Assembly: GCA_018398815.1 (NCBI GenBank)
Contig: JAFLJL010014656.1
Span: 26,038 to 90,037, forward strand
Direction: 5' to 3'
DNA: 64,000 bases
Source: Conus ventricosus
Lineage: Eukaryota > Mollusca > Gastropoda > Neogastropoda > Conidae
Positions 21,363-31,767 of the stretch are shown here, piece after piece. Below the pieces are notes generated by a model that saw only the letters and a list, made by a program, of their open reading frames with translations, searched no databases and was not told the origin of the DNA. The position numbers and the translations under genes are program-made. Position 1 is the stretch's first letter. Every line of letters begins with the position of its first letter.

Positions 21363-21453
21363 GAACAGTAATATGCCAATCCTAACTCACTTTCGCCCTC
21401 AAACCAGTTTTCGGGCGAAAGTGCCCTAGGATTGGCATATTACTGTTCTCTGA
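21358..21453. repeat. Hairpin H1, left end of the right copy
   Basis: A 96-bp near-perfect inverted repeat. Arms start 'agagaacagtaatatgcc' and end 'ggcatattactgttctct', with inner GC-rich 'tttcgccc'/'gggcgaaa' and an A/T-rich loop 'tcaaaccagttt'. The outer 9 bp are identical to hairpin H2; most inner bases differ but remain paired. Confidence 0.9.
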
Positions 21454-21735
21454 CAAGTAAGACTTTAATAACCAAAAAATAACGATTATCTACAAACAAA
21501 CATACTGTGCAGGGTTATCCGTTTTAATACTAATTTACTAAAGTTTTCAGAGAGTAGCGTAGGGGAAAGTAGCCGGGACTGAACACGCCCCATAGAGTAA
21601 CGCAGGGGAAAAGCAGTTGTGGCTGAACGCGCCCATATACACGGTGGGTGCACTAGGCTATCCGATTACTTCGCAGTATGTTAATTACAGCGTGGGGAGA
21701 GAGAGAGAAACCCTGACAAAGCCCGTTAAGGTTAA
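21452..21735. other. Left terminal region of the right copy
   Basis: Begins with the short terminal motif shared with 35495-35511. It then holds a roughly 55-bp direct repeat at about 21550-21645 (shared 'gagtag/taacgcaggggaaa' and 'gctgaacgcgccc' elements). No gene is seen. Confidence 0.6.
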
Positions 21736-21744
21736 GTTGCCCTC

Positions 21745-21847
21745 AGAACAGACAGACAGACAGAGAAGAGAGAGACAGACAGACAGACAGAGAGGCGGGC
21801 GCGCACACACACACACACACACACACACGTACACACACACACACTCA
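21745..21847. repeat. CAGA then CA microsatellite
   Basis: 'gacagacagacag' runs followed by (CA)n with one 'cgta' interruption; lies inside the element. Confidence 0.9.
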
Positions 21848-22127
21848 CTCTTTTTCTCACAATTAAATGACATAAAATCCGCACACTTATTCTGACTAAT
21901 TTTCTACCTACAAAAACTTTGCCCACACAGGCAGGCAGACACGAGGCTGAAACCTGATCACTTAATTTATGCTATGGCACGGCTAGCCCAGACAAGCGAC
22001 CTTCGTTCACACAGCGCACGGCCGAGCGACACGAGGTCAACTTGCAACATTGCATCAGAAAATGTTCTCGAATATTCTTGAGTACCACGTTGACGTGGCA
22101 GTGTTGACACGACCGGCCATTTTAGCC

Positions 22128-22797
22128 ATGGCTTCCAATGGAGACGGACGTGCTTTGTTTACAGAGGAACAACTTCTTGTTATGGAGGATCATATGCAAT
22201 ACTACAAGCTTATGATGGAGTATATAAACAAAAGAAAACTAGGTGAGCGCTGTTTTTTACCTTGTAAGCCAAAGAGCAGTATTGCGTTTTTGGAAGGTGG
22301 GGTGAAAGAAAAACGAGAACTAACCATTGATGAACTACAACAGCTACCTTGAAAGCTTGTTGGTTCCACAAAGAGATTTAGAAAGAGATTTGGGCAATAT
22401 TACTGAAAGAGATGTTGATGGCTTTGATAATCTTTCGACTGTTGACGAAATGATTCCATTTTTACTAAAACTTGGCGAAAGAAAAACTATCCATCATGCT
22501 CTGATTATGGGTCACTGCCTTGAAAAGGCGCAAACAATGTTTCAAAGATCAAAACCAACTGAGACATGGCGTTCATTTTTACGAACGCACATGAATATTG
22601 ATGACTTATATGCAAGAAAACTGATGCAGAAAAAAGAGGAGGGGTGTGGTATAAACTTTTTTGTGCGAGAAGGAAAGTATAATGAAACTCTTTGTTGTGG
22701 GAGGCAACCTGCGGTGAAGTCAGCCTTGCTGACTGCTACTATAAATAGCCGTTCATGCTGTGAACGCCTTATTTTCGTAGCAAGAGGACTGCAGTAA
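22128..22797 (+). pseudogene. Unknown element-borne protein, one frameshift
   Basis: The ATG at 22128 has a good vertebrate-like context ('gccATGg'). The first frame reads 'MASNGDGRALFTEEQLLVME' and runs to 22352; a second frame continues from about 22327 with 'LVPQRDLERDLGNITERDV' and 'ETWRSFLRTHMNIDDLYARK'. The second half is helical and charged. 'HALIMGHCLEKAQTMF' followed by 'WRSFL...ARKLM' vaguely recalls helix-turn-helix proteins of the DUF3102 type, but this is only a resemblance. The frame runs on into a tandem hairpin repeat from 22705, so the true C-terminus is uncertain; a splice or stop may lie near 22680. No homolog exists in the left copy, which lacks this region. Confidence 0.55.
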
Positions 22798-22948
22798 AAT
22801 TAGCCTTGCTGACTGCTACTATAAATAGCCGTTCATGCCGTGAACGCCTTATTTTAGTAGCAAGAGGGCTGCAGTAAAATCCGCCTTGCTATAAATAACC
22901 GTTCATGCGGTGAACGCCTATTTATAGCAGCAAGAGGGCTGCAGTACT
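22705..22948. repeat. Three tandem hairpin-forming repeats
   Basis: Three units of about 70-85 bp, each itself an inverted repeat centred on 'gttcatgccgtgaac' with flanks 'tataaatagcc' and 'gcc(t)tatttatag' and outer 'cttgct'/'agcaag'. Units share 'agagggctgcagta' at the joints. Arms in different units differ slightly yet remain complementary. Confidence 0.85.
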
Positions 22949-22991
22949 GCCTGTACTTGCTATGTGCGGACACTAAGGGAGGTAACTCCTG

Positions 22992-23170
22992 CTCACCCCC
23001 ACCCACGCATGCACACCCCCCACCCCACACCCCCACCCACGCATGCACACCCCCCACCCCACACACCCCACCCACGCATGCACACCCCCACCCACGCATG
23101 CACACCCCCACCCCACACCCCCACCCCACGCACGCACGTCCTCCCACCCCACCCCCCTGTGTACCCCACA
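22992..23170. repeat. C-rich minisatellite ('cccacgcatgcacac')
   Basis: About nine copies of a 17-25 bp unit containing 'cccacgcatgcacaccccc'. Proline/histidine or glycine/tryptophan open frames through it are artefacts. Confidence 0.95.
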
Positions 23171-23192
23171 CACACTCCTACCCCCAAGTCGC

Positions 23193-23375
23193 CCCAAGTT
23201 CTTAATTAAGTTTTTAATTAAGTCACCCCAAGTTCTTAATTAAGTTTTTAATTAAGTACTTCAAGTTCCTAATAAGTCTTGATCAAGTAACTTCTAAGTT
23301 CTTGATTAAGTCACCTCAAGATCATAACTAAGTCATCCTTTAAGTACAACCAAGTTTTTATTCAAGTTATCTTAT
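23193..23375. repeat. AT-rich 'aagttcttaattaagt' repeats
   Basis: About ten degenerate copies of a 16-18 bp unit, several palindromic ('cttaattaag'). They decay rightward. No gene. Confidence 0.8.
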
Positions 23376-23515
23376 AATATCAAAAAATACAAGCTATGTT
23401 TTTATCTTAAATAGTAAATGCCTAATATAGTACACACACGCCTCAAAAAACGTGTCATCGTTGAGAATGTCTTGCTCAGCGTTCTCTGCATAGATCTTAA
23501 TGAAGTTTTTACATC
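23376..23515. other. Element spacer; possible continuation of a minus-strand gene
   Basis: The reverse strand here stays open with a plausible helical sequence ('KNFIKIYAENAEQDILND') in a frame shifted relative to the small ORF at 23516. A broken longer gene is possible. Confidence 0.3.
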
Positions 23516-23611
23516 CTAACAGCCACATTGATTACAATTCTGGTCTATGGAAATGTCTTTTATAGACTCCATGTCTTTATTTATTGACTTTATCATTTTA
23601 TAATACGCCAT
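23516..23611 (-). CDS. Small ORF with Cys-rich end, 31 residues
   Basis: ATG at 23611 preceded by AT-rich 'ttttaataaaatagatc'. Starts 'MAYYKMIKSINKDMESI' and ends 'CNQCGC' before TAG. One base change would fuse it with the open sequence downstream to 23400, so it may be the N-terminus of a longer protein of about 70 residues. No family recognised. Confidence 0.35.
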   Translation of the reverse strand: MAYYKMIKSINKDMESIKDISIDQNCNQCGC

Positions 23612-23713
23612 GATCTATTTTATTAAAAATTTTTAAAATATTATTGCATTATAAATGGATCAAAATGATCTTTTGTTGTGGCGGTTTTGGCGTGCAGTTG
23701 TCTTTTTCTGTAT

Positions 23714-24130
23714 TTATGTGTTCAGATTTTTTTGATTGCTTTTGTTTTTGTTGCCATTGGTTATATATTTTATAACCGAATAACTGCCCCCAACAGCAGC
23801 AATGGCGCCAAAAATGGCAACAGTTTTAAGTTCAATATACCATGAAGACTTTGCGCCCTTGAATCACATGGAGTTTTTTATAGCGGGCATTGAATCAACT
23901 TGTTCTGGCGCTGGCGGTGTTATGTTTTCATGATGAGTTATATTCTGTAACATTAATTTTTTTGTCTGTTCCACCTGCTAATTTTTTTCCTGCTTTAAAC
24001 ACGTCCAGGATGAGGATGCTTTTCACTGGTCTCCACCTGATTCAGCGTTTTCTGCTGATTTTCTGGCTTGGTTACTTTCTCCACCTGATTCAGTGTTTTC
24101 TGATTCTGCTGATTTTCCCAGCTCGTTCAT
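23714..24130 (-). pseudogene. Small acidic protein with one membrane helix, frameshifted
   Basis: ATG at 24130 gives 'MNELGKSAESENTESGGES' and an acidic, Ser/Glu-rich N-terminal segment that stops after 35 codons because of a shift. A later frame contains 'LKTVAIFGAIAAVGGSYSV', a clear transmembrane helix, followed by a basic tail 'NGNKNKSNQKNLNT' and a stop at 23714. Acidic head, helix and basic tail suggest a single-pass membrane protein of about 135 residues. Function unknown. Confidence 0.5.
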
Positions 24131-24541
24131 TTTGAAGGGAAACAAAATCTATATGATTAAAAGTTATTAATCCCATGATTAATGGCGATAACAATGTTCC
24201 AAATCTGTAGTATAGATCACATCCTAGAGACTCTAATGACTTTGTTAAAACCGGATCTTGCGTTAAATCATACGTAAGATCTTGTTCAGAATCAATGGGA
24301 GCAAATCTACTGACTAGTTAGTGTACAAACTAAGAACCGTTTGCCCCACACTTTTCACCATTCTAGACCCCAGCTGCGCTTCATACCTGTTATGATACTT
24401 TAAAATGTCTTGTGGCGACATCTGTTGAATCTGTTCAATGCTGAATTCAGTTCCGAGGAACGTTTTGTTTTTCCACATCTGCCAAAGAATACAGCCTCTC
24501 CTTTTGGGCATAATAGCTTGGTCATCAACTTGGTCATTCAT
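24090..24541 (-). pseudogene. Small protein with C-terminal hydrophobic segment, frameshifted
   Basis: ATG at 24541 gives 'MNDQVDDQAIMPKRRGC', then 'FSIEQIQQMSPQDILKYHNR' and a frame open to 24314. After one shift it continues ('PIDSEQDLTYDLTQDPVL') into the hydrophobic 'YRFGTLLSPLIMGLITF', and stops at 24090, overlapping the start of the next minus-strand gene at 24130. About 150 residues in total. The basic/helical N-terminus and terminal membrane segment suggest a membrane-attached particle or assembly protein; no family is recognised. Confidence 0.5.
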
Positions 24542-24606
24542 AATTCAGGAAGGTTTAGGCCCCCTTGTAGCTGTAGTAGATCATCACTGTTCATGTTTTT
24601 TAATAA

Positions 24607-24632
24607 TTATAAATTATTTTATTTTCTAAAAA
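24607..24632 (+). promoter_or_regulatory. AT-rich promoter-like motif
   Basis: 'ttattttattttctaaaaa' immediately before the ATG at 24633. It resembles the motif before 15494, 34193 and (minus) 13102. Confidence 0.4.
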
Positions 24633-24823
24633 ATGAGCACCGAAAAAACTGTTACCAACCTTGTATACCATTCTGCTGTTATTGGAGGTCTAAGGTAGGA
24701 TACTCAATGCTTGGTAAAAGCCTGTTAAGAATTAAACCAGCAGATCTTGGCAAACTAGACTTTGAGGATTCAGCAAAGCTGATTGCTATCATTGCAGCTT
24801 CGTTGCTACGAAAGATTTTCTAG
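24633..24823 (+). pseudogene. Small protein with hydrophobic C-terminus, one frameshift
   Basis: Starts 'MSTEKTVTNLVYHSAVIGG' and, after a one-base shift near 24693, continues 'GYSMLGKSLLRIKPADLGK' and ends 'LIAIIAASLLRKIF' before TAG. About 63 residues with a terminal hydrophobic helix. It is on the same strand as, and 60 bp before, the next small gene. Confidence 0.5.
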
Positions 24824-24882
24824 TCAAGCAAGGAATAATTCCAACAATATAAATATGTAAGAAAAAATACATTTATAAAAAA

Positions 24883-25287
24883 ATGGCTTCACTCACAATA
24901 ATGATAGGCGGCGCTGTGGTGAATGCGCTTGCTTTATAGCGGAAGTAATTTCGCATTAGTAAACTGGGGGTGACGGCGAGAGAAAAAGACATAACAAAGC
25001 TATGGAGCAACTAGCAGCTGCACAAGACGCCTATGAAAAGCAGAGACTTGAGCAGTTAGATTTATTAATGACACACTGAAAAAACAGGGGCATGCAGCTT
25101 ACACATTTAAAAATGTTGATCAAGCAATAAAACAATATTATCTTGTAACAGGCAAACCAATCGAGCATTGCCCCCACCAAAATTCAGTGACTTTTATCAA
25201 CCATCAGAAAAACAAAAGATGCAAGAAATCGGGTTTATTGTCGTTAGTATGGCCGTTGTGTATTTTGTTGCGCATAATATTGGCTGA
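24883..25287 (+). pseudogene. Small membrane/coiled-coil protein, frameshifted
   Basis: ATG at 24883 ('MASLTIMIGGAVVNALAL') gives a hydrophobic Gly/Ala N-terminal helix, then several frame changes. Downstream open pieces read 'AAAQDAYEKQRLEQLDLLM' (helical, charged) and near the end 'IVVSMAVVYFVAHNIG' (membrane helix), stop 25285-25287. About 134 residues with a membrane segment at each end. I recall this arrangement recurring beside the integrase in related invertebrate elements. It lies 8 bp before the integrase ATG, so the two are probably co-expressed. Confidence 0.5.
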
Positions 25288-25294
25288 ATAAAAA

Positions 25295-26199
25295 ATGAAC
25301 AAAATCTATTATTCGCCCAAAGGATATTGGAAGGGAATCGCAGCAATTAAAAAGCTAAGCCAAGCAGCTGGAGTCAGTGAACAAACAGCAAAAGAATGGT
25401 TATCTAAACAAGCGATTTGGCAAATTTATTTACCTGCACCTAGACGAATACAGAGACCACACTTTGTCAATACAACTCCAAACGACACCCATCAAATGGA
25501 TCTTCTATATTTACCCTCTGATAGGATTAGACGAAAAAGATTTAAGTACGCACTCACAGTCATTGACATAGCTTCAAGATACAAAGATGCAGAACCATTA
25601 ACACAAAAGAGTGCTTCTGGCTGTTGCTGTTGCCATACAGCTGATATATCAACGAGGCCCTTTAACTTATCCTCGCATGATTCAAGTCGATGATGGAAAA
25701 GAATTAAAGGGCAAGTGAATCAATTATTGTTAAAACATAGAGTTACCATTAAAAGAGCATTCCAGGAGTTCACAGATCACAGGCTTTAGTTGAAAACTTT
25801 AACAAACAGTTAGCTGAAAGACTTTTCTCCCTACCAGTATCACAGAGAGCTGATTGGCAATTCTTGCAACACAGAATGGTTAGAAGACTGCCCTCAGTTT
25901 TGCGCGCAATGAATAATGAAGAATTTAAAGGGCTAAAGCCAGTACAAGCAATCAAAAGAAAAACAATAAATGTTGCTGAAGGAGAGTCTTCATCCGGCAA
26001 ACTATTACCGTTTGGTTTAAAAGTAAGGTACCTTTATTTACCGGGGGAAGCAGAAGGGGACACTCGCATCAGGGCAACAGATCCAGTTTGGAGTGTTGAT
26101 CCATATGAAATAAAAAGAATTGTAAAGATGAATCCGCCCGTGTATTATTTACGAGAAACTGGCACAACAAAACAACCAGCTCCTCAAAGATCTTTGTGA
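25295..26199 (+). pseudogene. int: Retroviral-type (DD35E) integrase, frameshifted
   Basis: Starts 'MNKIYYSPKGYWKGIAAIK' with a helix-turn-helix-like N-terminus ('LSQAAGVSEQTAKEWLS'). Catalytic residues are visible: first D in 'QMDLLYLP' (about 25495), second D in 'QVDDGKEF' (about 25687) and E in 'VENFN' (about 25789), spaced roughly 35 codons as in rve-family enzymes. The C-terminal region ('PFGLKVRYLYLPGEAEG', 'DPYEIKRIVKMNP') resembles an SH3/chromo-like DNA-binding end. Frame breaks lie near 25610-25690, 25720 and 25780. It cuts and joins element ends into host DNA; in Polintons it is the transposition enzyme. It is convergent with the inverted polymerase, 44 bp between stops. Confidence 0.9.
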
Positions 26200-26243
26200 A
26201 GGAAGAACTGCAGATAATCCCACCAGACACAGTTCCGCTTTAA

Positions 26244-29200
26244 TTATTTTACGGTTCTATAATGACCATATGCATATGAAAACTCTGGATTAACAAACAC
26301 ACGTTTTGTGTTTGTTCTATCTAATGACTTCTTTGTTACAACTGTTGTGTTGATCTCATGTAGATTAGATCGCAGTTTTACGTTGTCATGATGAAAAGTC
26401 TTATTGCCAAACAATGCTTCTTTGTAGTTGTCAGTGATATGTTTGACTGCACAACACTGCGAGATATTCCCTTTGCTTTCTTAATGATTTTCTCCTGCTC
26501 GAAATACTGTACATTTTTGACCTTAACCCCACATACTCCTTGATCACCTTTCCAGATAATTCATCCTTCATCTTTCCTAAAACCTTCTTGTTAGTAATTG
26601 AATGTAAAGGCGAATTTTTAGGATAATTGGACGTGTCCATACCATCCGCTCGCTCCTTTAGCTACTTCGTTTCCATGTCTTTATAATATCTTCAGTAGGA
26701 ATATCTATAACAAAACTGTCTGTATCTGTGTAAAGTACTCTGGACTCAGGATACGAGGCTTAAAGTAGTCATAAAGAAACTCTAACATCAAAGCTTTGAT
26801 AATTCTAAAACAGTAAACCCAATAAATACAGGTTTGTCTAATTTGACTTTCTTTTTTTTCATCATATGCCAAAAAGCTGATCATGAAATTTTCTGAAGTC
26901 CTGATAATTAGGTTTTGAAGTTAGCTTAATTGCTTCGTTCTCTTGGGACTAATCTGACATCTTTGCGCTTGTGCGGATTCTCCATAGTCTTTCCAAAACA
27001 GCTGTTGTTCATCAGCTTGAAAAAGTCTTTTTCTGAGCATCTGTGGATTTAGTTCTGAGATCAGTGTTCTTCATGATGTATGGTTTCATGAACTGTTCTT
27101 GATCAAAAGCAATATGCGATAACTGCTGTCAACTTCAACCCATGTCTTAAATAAAATTGTAGAAGTCTGTAATGACAGACATAAATTTTTTTTTGCCTCG
27201 AAGATTATGCACACGATTTAGGGCGGCTCTCTTTGGAATCCATTTTTTTAGACTTTCTGCTGCTAATGGGATCGTCTTTATGCAGGTCAGCAGTTCATGA
27301 GGATATTCTAAATCAACTCTAGAATGTATCTCCACGCTGTTTATCAGGCGTTAAACTTGCCCAACCACTTTAATGCCTTTTGAATATTATTCGATCGCCG
27401 CCTGTGTACATTTTAAAGTTTGCGTAACGAAGTTTTGATTTTGCGCCATTGCCCATCCGTAACAGATTGTTTGCATCTAAATAATGAGTAGTTAGACCTT
27501 TTTACTTGATCATAGTCGTCCAAGTATTGGTTTTTGCTTACAGTAATGATGCGACGCCATACTAATTCCTCCACGCATATTCCGTTTCAAATCTCTGAAT
27601 CATTGGTAAATCTGACTATAAATTCATTCTGTACTCCAGTAAACTTTAAGAAAGCATCCCAACTCATTCCGGGCGCAGAAATGTAATGCCAGGATCCAGG
27701 CTATAATGTTTCATGCAGGTATTTCTATAAGTTTTCCAAAATATCCGCCACAAACATACATCGGCCCATCAAGTAGGATCATGATAGTCTCCCATCGTTT
27801 TAACACTCTAACCTGCCACGCATCTGAGCATGCTGGTAATCAGAGTCACTGTTGTCCTATCCCTCTAAGACTAGAAAAGAAACGCGCCTTTAGTGGAAGT
27901 GTATCTTCATCAAACCTTTCCCAACTGTTCAATGTTTCATAAGGGTAAACACCCTTTCTAACAAGAGTGAGTCCAATAATATTCTTCCGTTATTGGGCAG
28001 GACTAAGGACAGCCATGCCTCTAATGAGCCACATCATGTGTTTGCATAAGTCGTAGAAAGACATGTTAATTCAGATTAAAGCACATGTACTTTTCTGATG
28101 ACTGTCAATGCACGTCACCCTGGAAGCAGCCGGGGGCACTTGCTTTCATTAGAAGATGAGAGTCTAACCTCGCAAGTTATGAAAGATACAGGCAGCATCC
28201 ATTCTTCTTGGTTCAACTTTAGTTGAAGATTGCATTTACTGTGGCGCTGCTCCCTGAACTTTCCGCTAATGAGACCATGGTTCTCTTACCCCTGGCCGCT
28301 AAGGCCCCACCTGTTGGATTGGCTTCTCACTGATTTCTAACCACAAATCCAACAATGTGTGGCTGAGTCATACTGTTGTTGTCTCAGGCGTCATTATGAT
28401 TGCAGATAAGTTTAGATTATTAGAACAGTTATTACGCACTTGCTGCATGCCGTTCTAAAAGTATTTTTGCAGCATCTGGCCCTCTATACAATTTCTGGTT
28501 TCGAATGGCGTCACCATCCGACTGACATGATAAAAGCAAATGAAACAGATCTGATGATACTCCATTAAGAACTGTTTTTCGAAGTTTTTTGTGCGCTGGC
28601 CCTTCATAATGAAGCAATAAGCGACTCGAATCTCGTAAACTACGTATGGAGAATGTTAGCAGTTTTTTTCCATTCTTAAACTAACTTTAGATCCTAGGTG
28701 GGGGCCGTAATTTAGTGTCTGTATAACAGTCAACTGGGCCGATACAATGTTTTCTTATGATCGCTTCGGCTTGAACAGAGGGCATTCTTGTTAAACCATT
28801 TTCTGCAGAATTCCGTGTTATGCCCATTCCTTAGAAGCATGCTGCATTAGTTTACCATTGTTCAATCAATGTGTAAGCGGTAGCCACCCGCTGGCCGAAA
28901 GCATCAGTAGTAAGTCAACATGTTTTTTGTCTGTTTCGCCATCGTTGGACTGTCTTGGACACTTTAATCGCTGTAGATTTTGTTTCCCTCATCCCTGTGT
29001 AATATTGACAGTTATTGGTTTGTTTTTGCTCTTCAACTGATGCAATTTGGTCTACACTAACAGGAAAGGAGGACACCCCACTAAAGTTAAGATCATGATG
29101 TACGGGTGATAGTAGATACTTCTCTCTGCGTTTTGCGGATATAATGCAGCCTTGCGAGAACACACCACATAAAACATTTGTTGTTCTGAATTCTTTATGT

Positions 29201-29663
29201 TTAGAACTGCTCTTTCCGCTACCACCTCGAGGCAGCGGAATGTAAGACTTGCCAAAAATCGGTGCATACTTAGCCTGTTTTAATCTGGATCCTAAAATTC
29301 GCCTCGGACCAACCAGAGCCTCTCATTTTGGCTTCTTCAGCGCAGCGTCAACGGTGCAAGCAGTTCGTGTGGCCAACCGGTGTTAAGTCGTTTATGAGAA
29401 AGAATAGTCCTGTTGTTTAGTGAGACCCCAGACTTCTAATTTTCTTGTCATTATTGTTTACATATCATTAAAACAGCTAACATTACTTTACTGGCGGGTC
29501 TATTGTTAGTTTTACCCAGAACTTGAGAAATTGCATGAATCAACGCTGCCTGTACGTTTGTTGGATTAATACTTCTAAATCAATATCCAATTCATGCTCT
29601 TGATAAACGCTATCTCCTCAACATTCCTCAAACACTTCGTCTGGTCCTTCAATATCTAGCCAT
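26244..29663 (-). pseudogene. polB: Family B DNA polymerase, degraded inverted copy
   Basis: The reverse complement matches the left-copy polymerase from its start (29663) to its stop (26244). Recognisable pieces include 'KKVLGKMKDELSGK' (26590) and the C-terminal 'KSLDRTNTKRVFVNPE'. Identity is about 96% near 26.3-26.5 kb but falls to roughly 85-90% further right, with frequent one-base indels. No frame longer than about 80 codons survives. Errors of both types, at a rate typical of raw long reads, make an unpolished second arm as likely as genuine decay. Confidence 0.85.
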
Positions 29664-29789
29664 GTTGAGGTGCTTTTCTAACTCAAAAATTTATTTAAAA
29701 TAAAAAAAATACTTAATCAGAATCAATTACAACGGTCTTTTTTGTGCTTGGACTCATAAACAAAAGATAAAACAGACCCTTCGTGTTTG

Positions 29790-30411
29790 GTACTGTGAGC
29801 TGTTAAAAACAGAGTTTAATGTCTCGTTTACTTTTTTTAAGCATTCTTTTTTTTATCTGCTCGCGTCTGCTGTGAAAAAAATTGTCCTCGCCTTTTCTTT
29901 GAAGATCAAACTTTGTCTTTTGTAGACATCAATCCCTGTAACGACTAAATCTTACATCCGTGATGTTTGAGTCACTAGTGCTTTAATTTATTGTCATTTA
30001 AAACGAACTAAGTTAGCCGTTATTAGTTGACCATAGCTGTTGTGCTTTTGGAGTTTAGTTTTGTTTTTTTGCCAGCCCACTTACAGCTAATGAACCACAG
30101 ACCCAGGAGCTAAAGAACAAACTCCTAGAGGTAAACTCGGGTACGCCCTATGCCCGTTGCTAAGAGACCAAAACTTGTTCCGGCTGATAGAGCACTAATA
30201 GTCGATGCGCCATATTAACATATGTAACAGCAATAAAGGACGCAGAATACAACCTTTCGTATTGTTTTGCTGTATTTTGAAAGCCTTGCTCTAGTACTTG
30301 CCTGCATTTTGTGTAATTTTGGTTAATCTGAGGTTTTTATGCCAGGGTTTTCTACTATCTCTCTCTTGACGGCGCTGTAGGCACATTTAGATAAAAAACC
30401 TGAACAGACAT
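29790..30411 (-). pseudogene. Ala/Gly-rich membrane protein, degraded inverted copy
   Basis: Reverse-strand match to 16787-17446, from a start near 30411 to a stop near 29790, with many indels. Same order relative to polymerase and candidate capsid as in the left copy. Confidence 0.7.
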
Positions 30412-30429
30412 CTTTATAAATAAAAAAAT

Positions 30430-31727
30430 TTAGTATTGTATATCTTCTAATCGTTTTTCTTTAATAGTCAGCTGCCATCATATATTAAAAACAAATGTAC
30501 ATTAAGCGGTTAATATCGGCTTCGTCTTCTTATAATTTGAATAGTATTACGTCTCTCCACAGTTCTTCCCGCCTTCCGGGGGGGGGGGGGGGGGGGGCGC
30601 AAACTCGATTATCCTCTTTGACCTTAGGTCAATCCATAAACCGTATTTTGTTGTTAAATATTCATCAAGCCTAACATTGTGAAGATGTAAAATCTTTAGA
30701 CCCAAAGGTCACTGTTGATGTCTACACCTCCCGCCCTCCAAACAGTTTTTCTTATTTCATCAAAATGCTGATAAGGGTTTAAGCCGCTAGCGTAAATTTT
30801 GTTAGGACACCCTCAATTGAACATTGTACTTTGTTATTTAGGATATAAAACTTTTCCACTTCCTCTTTTGAACGTTCTTCATCTTCGCAGAGCAATAAAA
30901 ATACTTTAAGAGATCTTGCTGCGACGCTAAAACTAAAATTCCATAGTGTGTCTGCCCTGCTTCTGGGATATTTTGTATGATTAATCACTCTTTCCGTAAT
31001 AATTGCTAATTTTCTCTTGATATTGTTGCTCAATCAGCTCTGCTAAGTACGGGTTGCTAACAACGTCAAACTCTCACGAGATGCGAAATGCTGTACTTTG
31101 CTTCGGTGTCGGAGGATTTGATAACGCTATTGTAAGTCATGTAAAATTAGTTCATATGACAATCTCAGTCTTAACGCTCCTTGAAAGTACGGTCGCTGCA
31201 TTGCGCTTTAACATACTCAAAATCTAAGGGGATGGAAAAGCGATTTTCCATACGCAAAAATTTAACAGCTGCAAACCTTTTTACCCGTCTTTTAGTATCT
31301 GCGGCGCCTATTTCTATGTTTTAGTGGCTGTCATCCATTTTCGATTCCTTGAACGCAAATCATCCTTTCATTCCGGTTATGCCCATAGATCAGAATAGGT
31401 AAAAATATGTCTGCATAGTGTAAAGAAAATATTCTGCCCCTCAATTTTTATAAGAATTTTCCTTAACGATTGCCCGTCCCAAATTCTGGACAACTGTCCT
31501 GTTTGGATCTGTTGTTGAAGCGAGTTCTATTTGAAAGTAAGTCGCGCAGCGTCCTGGCACATTCAATCATCCGCTCCCCTAAGTTTGGAAATTTGACAGT
31601 AGAAATTGATCCGCATCAATTGTAGATCGGATATTTGGAACAGAATGAATCCGTTTATTTCCCTTCACGCCAAGGGGCTTTTTCAGGCTTCTATGCGGTA
31701 AAGAATCGAGCCATATTCTTGTGACAT
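30430..31727 (-). pseudogene. Candidate capsid protein, degraded inverted copy
   Basis: Reverse-strand match to 15494-16760: ATG at 31727, a fragment 'YPRSRADTLWNFSFSVAARS' at about 30940, and an end near 30430. It is interrupted by a G-run at 30577-30598 where the left copy has a shorter G-rich stretch, so a homopolymer artefact is likely. Confidence 0.75.
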
Positions 31728-31767
31728 TTTTTTAATGAAGCAAAATAAAAAGTTAATTATTTAAAAC

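Noticed and set aside
21211..21429. Plus-strand frame over the integrase fragment and H1
   Set aside because: It is the antisense of the integrase remnant joined to a hairpin arm.
22854..23243. Gly/Trp or Pro/His rich proteins
   Set aside because: Translation of the C-rich minisatellite 'cccacgcatgcacac'.
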